From: an uncultured Lachnospiraceae bacterium
GTDB taxonomy: Bacteria > Bacillota > Clostridia > Lachnospirales > Lachnospiraceae
Assembly: GCA_910588965.1 (NCBI GenBank)
Contig: CAJUSO010000031.1
Coordinates: 1 to 39,488 of the forward strand
Direction: 5' to 3'
Length of the DNA: 39,488 nt
The translations under genes were made by a program, and so were the position numbers. The notes under the pieces were generated by a model, which saw nothing but the letters and a program-made list of their open reading frames with translations, did no database searches and had not been told where the DNA came from. Below are positions 33,470 through 39,488 of the stretch, in pieces. Every line of letters begins with the position of its first letter. Position 1 is the stretch's first letter.

Positions 33470-34957
33470 TTACAGGCCGCGCTCCTGCTCCCGCTGGATA
33501 TCCGGGAATGCAGACAGCATAGGCCGCATGTTCTTGCCATGCAGCACCCGCCCTACATAGTTTTTTGTAATCTTATACACAAGGGGCGAGAGGGAGAGCA
33601 CGCCAATCAGGTTGGGGATCATCATCATGCCGTTGAAGGTATCGGCCAAATCCCAGGCCAGGTTGTCGCCCATTACGGCTCCGCCGAAGATAGCGGCCAC
33701 AAAAATCATCCGGTATACAATCGTATATTTTTCCCCAAATAGGAATTCACATGCCTTGCTGCCGTAATGGCTCCAGCCCAGTACCGTAGAGAAAGCAAAA
33801 AGCATGACGGCGATGGCAATGAAAGCCGCCCCAGCCTTGCCGAAATGGATGGAAAAAACAGTGGACACGATATTGGCCTTTGTCAGTTCAATCCCATGAT
33901 ATGTAGCTGCTGCCACGCCAGTCTCTAAGTCAACCAGCCCTGAGGACAGGATGGAGAATGCCGTCAGGGTACAGACCACCAAGGTATCGGCAAACACTTC
34001 AAAAATGCCCCACATGCCCTGGCGGACAGGCTCTTTGACATTGGAGTTGGAATGGACCATAACGGAGGAGCCAAGCCCGGCTTCGTTGGAAAACACGCCG
34101 CGCTTCATGCCCTGCTCAATGGCCAGCTTTATCCCATAGCCCACGGCGCCGCCGCCAGCAGCCTCCAGGGCGAAAGCCCCCTGGAAAATGGAACGGAAAA
34201 CTGCCCCGGCATGGGAGATGTTTGTAAAGAAAATCACAATGCTCCCCAAGATATAGATGACTACCATAAAAGGCACGATTTTCTCAGTCACAGAGGCGAT
34301 ACGCTTAATGCCGCCCACAATGACCAGCCCCCCGGCAGCAAGCACTACGATGCCGGTCACCCAGGTGGGCACGCCAAATACGGATTCCATATTTCCGGAA
34401 ATGGAATTTACCTGGGTCATATTCCCAATCCCAAAGGACGCCAAGAAGCAGAAGACGGCAAACAGGACTGCCAGGGCGCTGCCGATGGCCTTGCAGCCGG
34501 GCTTCGCGCCCAGGCCGTCCCGCAGATAGTACATGGCGCCGCCGGACCATTCCCCGGCGCTGTTTTTCCGCCGGAAATAGATGCCCAGCACGTTTTCGGA
34601 ATAATTGGTCATCATGCCGAAGAAGGCAATCAGCCACATCCAGAATACCGCCCCAGGGCCGCCCACCATAATGGCGCCGGCCACGCCTACGATATTCCCA
34701 GTCCCTACTGTGGCTGCCAGCGCCGTACATAGGGATTGGAACTGGGAAATGGAGCGGTCTTTCGTATGGCCTACCACGTGCCTGTCTTTGAACATGGCGC
34801 CCAGGGTCATCTGGAACCAATGACGGATGTGCGTCAATTGGAAACACTTGGTCAGGCAGGTCATCAGCACGCCGGAAAAAGCCAGCAGGATGAGCGCAGG
34901 CCAGCCCCAGACGATGTTGTTGGCAGCGTTGTTAAGGTTTGTGATAAAATCTAGCAT
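33470..34957 (-). CDS. AGCS family sodium:alanine/glycine symporter
   Basis: 495 residues with about ten to eleven transmembrane helices. Family marks are AALAATVGTGNIVGVAGAI, GGPGAVFWMWLIAFFGM, GIYFRRKN, GGAMYYLRDGLG and NEAGLGSSVMVHSNS. It imports small neutral amino acids with sodium. The start is placed at the ATG before LDFITNLNN, because GAGGAGG lies about nine bases upstream; the longer frame would add 39 residues with no family resemblance. It is a single-gene unit, with a leader hairpin that may act as an attenuator. No link to the neighbours is apparent. Confidence 0.95.
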   Translation of the reverse strand: MLDFITNLNNAANNIVWGWPALILLAFSGVLMTCLTKCFQLTHIRHWFQMTLGAMFKDRHVVGHTKDRSISQFQSLCTALAATVGTGNIVGVAGAIMVGGPGAVFWMWLIAFFGMMTNYSENVLGIYFRRKNSAGEWSGGAMYYLRDGLGAKPGCKAIGSALAVLFAVFCFLASFGIGNMTQVNSISGNMESVFGVPTWVTGIVVLAAGGLVIVGGIKRIASVTEKIVPFMVVIYILGSIVIFFTNISHAGAVFRSIFQGAFALEAAGGGAVGYGIKLAIEQGMKRGVFSNEAGLGSSVMVHSNSNVKEPVRQGMWGIFEVFADTLVVCTLTAFSILSSGLVDLETGVAAATYHGIELTKANIVSTVFSIHFGKAGAAFIAIAVMLFAFSTVLGWSHYGSKACEFLFGEKYTIVYRMIFVAAIFGGAVMGDNLAWDLADTFNGMMMIPNLIGVLSLSPLVYKITKNYVGRVLHGKNMRPMLSAFPDIQREQERGL

Positions 34958-35022
34958 GGTACATGTCCTCCTCTTTTGATTATATGTGCTTTTCCCATGA
35001 AAAAGAATAGGGCTTGCAAATG

Positions 35023-35057
35023 AAAAAACGCAGGATGTAGGGGCAACCTCACCTGCG
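35023..35057 (-). promoter_or_regulatory. Possible transcription attenuator in the AGCS symporter leader
   Basis: On the minus strand CGCAGG (35052-35057) pairs with CCTGCG (35029-35034), with an inner AGG/CCT pair, followed immediately by TTTTTT (35023-35028). It sits in the 5' leader about 70 bp before the symporter start, in the sense orientation, so it looks like a terminator placed before the gene. I could not match the leader to a glycine, lysine or other known riboswitch. The rest of 34958-35221 is AT-rich, with no gene seen. Confidence 0.55.
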
Positions 35058-35167
35058 AAGCTATCATGGCACAATATTCTTTTGGGAATTTATAAAAAAT
35101 TTATATTATTTTAACATAAAATTAATTTTCTGTAAAGGGGAAATTAATTTTTGCGCTGCAGAAAGGG

Positions 35168-35196
35168 TTGAGAAAGGGAAGCAGACCAGGTATAAT
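35168..35196 (+). promoter_or_regulatory. Sigma-A-type promoter of the beta-lactamase gene
   Basis: TTGAGA (35168-35173), a 17-bp spacer and a consensus TATAAT (35191-35196). Transcription would start near 35203, about 20 bases before the upstream ORF. Confidence 0.8.
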
Positions 35197-35221
35197 CCCA
35201 AGAGAGCCGGGGAGGGCGCAC

Positions 35222-35308
35222 ATGGAAGGGAATCCTTTACCACAAGGGTTGCGGGGTTCCGTTTTAGAAAGGGAAAGGTTAGGCAAACATGAAGAAGAAA
35301 GCAAATAA
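35222..35308 (+). CDS. Upstream 28-residue ORF overlapping the beta-lactamase start
   Basis: Starts at an ATG with a strong GGGGAGGG site (35209-35216), encodes a 28-residue charged peptide (begins MEGNPLPQGLRG) and stops at 35306-35308, 20 bases inside the next gene. The beta-lactamase ATG itself has only a weak site (AGG at 35281-35283). This suggests a translationally coupling or regulatory leader ORF. No other evidence supports it. Confidence 0.4.
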   Translation: MEGNPLPQGLRGSVLERERLGKHEEESK

Positions 35309-36368
35309 CCACAAAATAGCATGTTGGGCGCTTACATGGGCATTAATGTTGGCAGGCTGCTCTGGCGGGCAGGGAAAAGCTGCAAGAGAGCCGGGGAGGG
35401 ATGGGACCCTTGCGGAGCATGGAATTTCTGCAGAACAGGAAGCTTCCATAGGGGAAAGGGGACATGGGGCTTCTCCTAAGGATAAGGAACCAGGGCGGGA
35501 AGGAAAGCAAGGGGTTTCTCCCTTAGATAAGGAACCAGGGCAGGAAGGAAGCAAAGGGGTTTCGGAAGATGGGGATATTGTATCCCAAGAACCGGCGGCA
35601 GGACCAGAAATGGTAGACAAAGACTGGTCAAGTTATTTTGAAGGGCTGAATGGGGCAGCAGTCGTATATAATGCCTCGGACAGCCAATATATGCTATACA
35701 ACCGTGAGCTTGCATTAGCCAGGAGGCCGCCGTGTTCCACATTTAAAATAGTTTCTTCCCTGCTTGGCATGGAGTATGGGGTGATAGAGCCAGAGGATTC
35801 TGTACGTGCTTGGGGCAATGAGATATTCTGGAATGAAAACTGGAACAAAGACATTGATTTCCAGGAGGCATTCCAGGAATCTTGCGTGTGGTATTTCAGG
35901 GAAGTAATCGATGAGATTGGGAAGGAAAGGATGCAGGAGGGGCTGGATGGGCTCCAGTATGGGAATTGTGATATTTCTGATTGGGAAGGGCGCCAGAATA
36001 CAAATAATAATAACCGGGCATTGACCGGTTTTTGGCTGGAATCCTCCTTGCTGATTTCCCCCAAAGAGCAAACAGAGGTAATGGAACGCATTTTTGGGGA
36101 TGATGCGGCTTATTCCCAAGGGACGCTGGAGGAATTGAGGCAAGTGATGCTGGTGCAGGGGCAAGACGGTGCAGATATCTCCATTTATGGGAAGACCGGG
36201 ATGGGAAAAACAGAGGGAATTGTTGTGGACGCATGGTTTACGGGATTTGCAGAGAGCCCAGAAGGCAAACGGTATTTTTGCGTATATCTTGGCAGGACGG
36301 ACAATCGGGATGTGTCCAGCACATTGGCGAAGGAAATAGCCATCCGTCTTATGTCAGATATCTATTGA
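35289..36368 (+). CDS. Class D beta-lactamase, lipoprotein form with repeat linker
   Basis: 359 residues. A lipoprotein signal with lipobox LAGC (Cys24) is followed by a low-complexity linker (~25-110) containing two imperfect copies of a KDKEPGREGKQGVSP-like repeat, then a class D (OXA-type) serine beta-lactamase domain. Motifs: STFK with nucleophile Ser150 and Lys153 (expected carboxylated Lys), SCV (198-200), YGN (224-226) and KTG (302-304), with Trp316. All classic class D motifs are intact, so the enzyme is likely active or at least penicillin-binding. It would be anchored to the membrane's outer face. The alternative is a sensor domain (BlaR1-like), but no cytoplasmic or metalloprotease part exists. 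Confidence 0.88.
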   Translation: MKKKANNHKIACWALTWALMLAGCSGGQGKAAREPGRDGTLAEHGISAEQEASIGERGHGASPKDKEPGREGKQGVSPLDKEPGQEGSKGVSEDGDIVSQEPAAGPEMVDKDWSSYFEGLNGAAVVYNASDSQYMLYNRELALARRPPCSTFKIVSSLLGMEYGVIEPEDSVRAWGNEIFWNENWNKDIDFQEAFQESCVWYFREVIDEIGKERMQEGLDGLQYGNCDISDWEGRQNTNNNNRALTGFWLESSLLISPKEQTEVMERIFGDDAAYSQGTLEELRQVMLVQGQDGADISIYGKTGMGKTEGIVVDAWFTGFAESPEGKRYFCVYLGRTDNRDVSSTLAKEIAIRLMSDIY

Positions 36369-36377
36369 TGTTTTCTA

Positions 36378-36406
36378 TTGTTTTGGATTGGCCTTTGCTG
36401 TATAAT
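36378..36406 (+). promoter_or_regulatory. Promoter of the small membrane protein gene
   Basis: TTGTTT (36378-36383), a 17-bp spacer and a consensus TATAAT (36401-36406), 40 bp before the ATG. Confidence 0.75.
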
Positions 36407-36446
36407 AAAGGCAGCTAACAACATAACTTTGTATGGAGGTGTTCAG

Positions 36447-36794
36447 ATGGAAGGTAATGTAATCGGTTTTGCAATGGTGTGCGTGTTGGGGATGATGTTC
36501 ATCGGCTGGGGCGTATATGCCTGGTTCTCAAAGAAACCGAAACCCATGGGGTTTTGGGCAAATGCAGAAGTATTTGAAGTATCGGATACCAAAAAATATA
36601 ACCGTGCGGTCTCGAAGCTATTCTGTGTTTTTGGCATCGTGCTCATTGTCCTTGGAATCCCTCTGCTTGCAGGGCAAAACTCTGCATGGGCAATGCTTTT
36701 GGTTGTAGGGGTTATGGCAGAAAGCATTGCCGCAATGGCGGTTTATACGCTTGTAATCGAAAGAAAATATAAGAAAAAGGGAGACAGTAACTGA
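36447..36794 (+). CDS. Small membrane protein, three predicted helices
   Basis: 115 residues. TM1 at ~6-27 (IGFAMVCVLGMMFIGWGVYAWF), a cytoplasmic-looking loop KKPKPMGFWANAEVFEVSD, TM2 at ~60-78 and TM3 at ~82-104, ending in a basic tail. The start has TGGAGGTG (36434-36441) upstream; the longer frame from 36378 would begin inside the promoter. The loop pattern (GFWANA..FEVSDT..YNRAVSKL) recalls small SdpI-like clostridial membrane proteins, but I cannot name a family with confidence. Role unknown; it forms its own transcription unit. Confidence 0.75.
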   Translation: MEGNVIGFAMVCVLGMMFIGWGVYAWFSKKPKPMGFWANAEVFEVSDTKKYNRAVSKLFCVFGIVLIVLGIPLLAGQNSAWAMLLVVGVMAESIAAMAVYTLVIERKYKKKGDSN

Positions 36795-36830
36795 ATGCGT
36801 GGTTTTTCAGGTTCGTTCACTGCTTTTTTC

Positions 36831-36860
36831 TTGTATTAGGGCTGTTCGGTATGCTATAAT
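36831..36860 (+). promoter_or_regulatory. Promoter of the FIVAR/Ig-like surface protein gene
   Basis: TTGTAT (36831-36836), an 18-bp spacer and a consensus TATAAT (36855-36860), 80 bp before the chosen start. Confidence 0.65.
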
Positions 36861-36940
36861 TTAAGGGCAGGATATCTATGATGCGGCAAGAAGCGGCTGC
36901 ATGTAGATGCAGAAAAATATCCAGGAGGGACGAAGAGGAA

Positions 36941-39307
36941 ATGGAAAAGAGATTTTTGAAAAGGGCAAATTCACTTTTACTGGCCACTGCCATGGCAGTG
37001 ACATTGATGCCTGCACCGTTAGCGTCAGCGGCTGCAGCAGGCAGCACAGCGGTTTCTGCAAGCCAACAGGAAGGCAGCAGGGCAGTTTCCGCCTTGGGCA
37101 TTGCAGCCATAACAGGCAAGGAATACACGGTAATACAAGGCAATGTGCCCGTATTCCCCAAAAAAGTATTATTGGATGGCGCCACGGACCCTGTAGGGAT
37201 TCAGTGGGCTGAATGGGACAAAAACGCAGGAGTTGGGGAGCATAAAGTGACAGGGACAGCAGGCGGGACACAGATTACCGTTACCGTCAATGTGCTGCCT
37301 TGCGATGAAGCGCTGCCCAATGTGAGCGCAATGGGCAGGAGCGAGGGTACGGCACAGGAGAAGAAAGACGCAATCCACCCATTGAAGGGATATAAAGGCC
37401 TGTTTGTGGCAGAGTATGATATTGTGCCGGACTCAAAGTCTACCCATGACCGGGCAGTGATTTACCTCCCGGCAGCCATGAGCGACGGTTCGGAGCTGCA
37501 TGCGGAGAATTGCTGGGATACCGGGGCAAGGCTCCAGTTCAAATTTGGCTATAATGAAGTTACCTATTTCCAGACCCAGAATGGTGACGGGCAGGTAGTA
37601 GGCAACGCAAAATACTATCCTACAAACGAAGAGTTAAACGAGGCGCTGGCGAATGGCAATCCTGTCAATGCGCTGTCCTATGATGAGGTAAGCACCTACC
37701 ATGTGCGTACAATCATGGATACTGCCACAAATAAGACAAAAGGGAATTATAAGGTATACATTACAGACCCGGAAGGGATTGAGCATGAAGTTACACAGCC
37801 AGGCGGCAATGGGTTCCGTATTTACCCCAAGGATGGCATTGTCAAGAATTTTGCGGCAGTCCGCGGCAGCTACCAGGTAAAGAACCACAAAATCAGCTGG
37901 ATTTCAGGTTATGCCACCAAGAAAGTAGAGACCTACTTAAAAGCGCAGGGCGCTGCAGGTTATGCCAAGGAAGCAGAGGATACCGTTACAAAAGAGCTTC
38001 CAGGGCCCGTGACGGAACAGCCGGCTGATGAGGTGGAAAAGGACGGCCAGCGTTACCTGTTAAATACAGAAAAATCCGGATGGTACGTCGGGGACGGCAA
38101 GGTAGCTTCCGTGACAGCAGAAGAGGGCAAGACCGTTACATACCGTGCATACTATGATGCAGTGAAGGCAGCGGACAAAACCATCCTGGACGGTAAAATC
38201 CAGAGTGCAGGAAGCCGGAAGGAAGAGGACTACACAGCCGGAAGCTGGAAGGGATGGAAAGCCGTATTGGATCAGGCAAAGCAAGTAAGTGCAGGCGCTT
38301 CTGTAAGCCAGGAGGAGATTGACAAAGCCGTACAGGATTTGGATCAGGCAGAAGGGGATTTGGTCAGCATCAAGGCTTTGAAGGAGGCGGTTAGCAGCCG
38401 CAAGGCAGAACTGGCAGACAAAGAAGGGCAGAAAGAGAACTTTGCGAATTGGGATGAGGTGCAGGGCGCGTTAAAGGAGGCAGAAGCAGTCCTAACAAAC
38501 CCGGATGCAACCAAAGCCCAGGTAGAAGACGCAGAGAAGAAGGCAGGCATCCCATTGAGGGTGAAGGCAGTGGATAAGAAGGCGTTAAACCAGGCAATTG
38601 CAGCTGCAAAAGCCAAGAAAAAAGCAGATTATAAGGCTGCGGGCTACCAGAAGATGCAGGAAAAGCTGGCTGCCGCCAATAAGGTTGCGGGCAGCCCCAA
38701 TGCCACCCAGGCAGAAGTGGACCAAGCCCGAAAGGCCTTGCAGGATGCAGTAAGCAAGCTGGTGAAGCTGGTAAAGGTAAAATCCGTCCAGCCGGCAGCC
38801 AAGTCCTATAAAATTGCAGCAGGCAAAAAGCTGGATTTAAAGAAGGTATTTACCGTCCTTCCCAAGGATGCAGACAGCAAAAAGCTCACCTATTCCATAG
38901 ATAAGAAGTATAAAAATTATGCTTCCATCAAGTCCGGCGTAGTGTCCGCCAAGAAAAAAGGGGTGGGCAAGACCATATCCGTCCGTGCCAAGGCGGCTGA
39001 CGGAAGCGGCAAGTCTGCAACCATCAAGATTAAGATTATGAAGCATGCCGTGACGAAGGTTACCGTGAAGAAGAAATCCTATACGGTAAAGGCTGGGGGC
39101 AAGGTTACCATCAAGCCTGTTGTGACGGCAAATGGCAAGAATGCCAACAAAGCATTGGCATACACATCTTCCAATGGGAAGCTGGCAACCGTAAAGAACG
39201 GCGTTGTCACCACCAAGAAGGGCAAGGCCGGGAAAGTGACCATTACCATCCAGTCCACCGATGGCACGGGCAAAAGCGTAAAGGTAAAGATTAATATCAA
39301 GAAATAA
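36941..39307 (+). CDS. Secreted FIVAR/Ig-like multidomain surface protein
   Basis: 788 residues from the ATG before EKRFLKRANSLLL, which gives a clean signal peptide (~1-33) and has AGGAGGG at 36921-36927; earlier in-frame ATGs would bury the signal behind 21 charged residues. Parts: an Ig-like domain (~61-120, GVGEHKVTGTAGGTQITVTV), a beta-rich domain of unknown type (~125-345, perhaps a lectin-like fold), then three FIVAR modules (~405-470, 477-540, 543-610) and two lysine-rich BIG2-like Ig domains to the end (SYKIAAGKKLDLKKVFTV; SYTVKAGGKVTIKPVV). No sortase motif. FIVAR and BIG2 modules are common in adhesins and glycan-active enzymes; no catalytic domain was recognised. It may bind host or plant glycans; this is inference. 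Confidence 0.85.
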   Translation: MEKRFLKRANSLLLATAMAVTLMPAPLASAAAAGSTAVSASQQEGSRAVSALGIAAITGKEYTVIQGNVPVFPKKVLLDGATDPVGIQWAEWDKNAGVGEHKVTGTAGGTQITVTVNVLPCDEALPNVSAMGRSEGTAQEKKDAIHPLKGYKGLFVAEYDIVPDSKSTHDRAVIYLPAAMSDGSELHAENCWDTGARLQFKFGYNEVTYFQTQNGDGQVVGNAKYYPTNEELNEALANGNPVNALSYDEVSTYHVRTIMDTATNKTKGNYKVYITDPEGIEHEVTQPGGNGFRIYPKDGIVKNFAAVRGSYQVKNHKISWISGYATKKVETYLKAQGAAGYAKEAEDTVTKELPGPVTEQPADEVEKDGQRYLLNTEKSGWYVGDGKVASVTAEEGKTVTYRAYYDAVKAADKTILDGKIQSAGSRKEEDYTAGSWKGWKAVLDQAKQVSAGASVSQEEIDKAVQDLDQAEGDLVSIKALKEAVSSRKAELADKEGQKENFANWDEVQGALKEAEAVLTNPDATKAQVEDAEKKAGIPLRVKAVDKKALNQAIAAAKAKKKADYKAAGYQKMQEKLAAANKVAGSPNATQAEVDQARKALQDAVSKLVKLVKVKSVQPAAKSYKIAAGKKLDLKKVFTVLPKDADSKKLTYSIDKKYKNYASIKSGVVSAKKKGVGKTISVRAKAADGSGKSATIKIKIMKHAVTKVTVKKKSYTVKAGGKVTIKPVVTANGKNANKALAYTSSNGKLATVKNGVVTTKKGKAGKVTITIQSTDGTGKSVKVKINIKK

Positions 39308-39345
39308 TAAGATAGGCAGCAGAAAATTTATCATAGGGTTACAGG

Positions 39346-39383
39346 TATCCGCCATATCAGAATTCAGATATGGCGGATATTTA
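39346..39383 (+). terminator. Terminator after the FIVAR/Ig-like protein gene
   Basis: TATCCGCCATATC (39346-39358) pairs with GATATGGCGGATA (39367-39379) around an eight-base loop, followed by a short TTTAT tract. It lies between convergent genes. Confidence 0.75.
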
Positions 39384-39422
39384 TGTTATGCACGGTGACG
39401 GTTTCTGAAAGTTAATTTGCTG

Positions 39423-39488
39423 TTATCGGATGAGCCAGCTATAATCCTTCCGGCAATCTAAAATATAGTCGATATACACCGTATCGTC
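39423..39488 (-). CDS. C-terminal end of a minus-strand gene (cut by window edge)
   Basis: The minus-strand frame is open from the window edge to a TAA at 39423-39425, giving 21 residues that begin DDTVYIDYIL and end DYSWLIR. The composition is ordinary for a protein and the position suits a convergent gene, but it is too short to recognise and could be chance. Confidence 0.35.
   Translation of the reverse strand, partial: DDTVYIDYILDCRKDYSWLIR

Noticed and set aside
34957..35074. Longer N-terminus for the AGCS symporter
   Set aside because: The extra 39 residues are unlike the family, and a good ribosome-binding site precedes the inner ATG.

Overview
The window looks like a chromosomal segment from a gut-type Lachnospiraceae (class Clostridia). 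The evidence is the rpoA-rplQ end of the main ribosomal operon with the long L17 form, a glgC-glgD pair, a YesM/YesN-type two-component system, a clostridial AGCS symporter, and very large secreted proteins built from FIVAR, BspA-like and bacterial Ig-like modules. I cannot name the genus. No phage, transposase, rRNA, tRNA or CRISPR array was seen.

Layout. Positions 1-1.6 kb hold the rpoA 3' part and rplQ, closed by a strong terminator. Positions 1.7-7 kb hold an AraC-type regulator (minus), a 33-bp minisatellite, galE, then glgC-glgD from a clear promoter: nucleotide-sugar and glycogen metabolism. Positions 7-8.7 kb hold a minus-strand ECF sigma factor with its membrane-bound putative anti-sigma factor. 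Positions 8.7-14.7 kb hold a long leader with a near-perfect 21-bp inverted repeat, a 1491-residue secreted protein with about 25 Cys/His repeats, a lipoprotein and a 30-residue peptide gene.

Positions 14.7-20.5 kb hold the most interesting unit: a compact minus-strand five-gene operon matching the functionally uncharacterised Salmonella STM4011-STM4015 families. Its members are two radical SAM proteins, an alkaline-phosphatase-superfamily hydrolase, an ATP-grasp protein and a leucine-rich-repeat protein. Here the STM4011-like radical SAM protein is fused to a C-terminal HAD domain. Divergently transcribed from it is a cation-diffusion-facilitator exporter behind a leader that matches the NiCo (czcD) riboswitch.

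Positions 22-33.4 kb form an arabinoxylan-related locus: a 2077-residue protein with two GH43 catalytic domains, four carbohydrate-binding modules and surface modules, then a YesM-like histidine kinase, a YesN-like response regulator and a solute-binding protein with no permease beside it. Positions 33.5-39.5 kb hold an AGCS sodium:amino-acid symporter with a possible attenuator, a class D beta-lactamase lipoprotein preceded by an overlapping upstream ORF, a small membrane protein, a 788-residue FIVAR/Ig-like surface protein, and the end of a minus-strand gene at the window edge.

All family assignments are by reading motifs and recalling family features; no database search was run.
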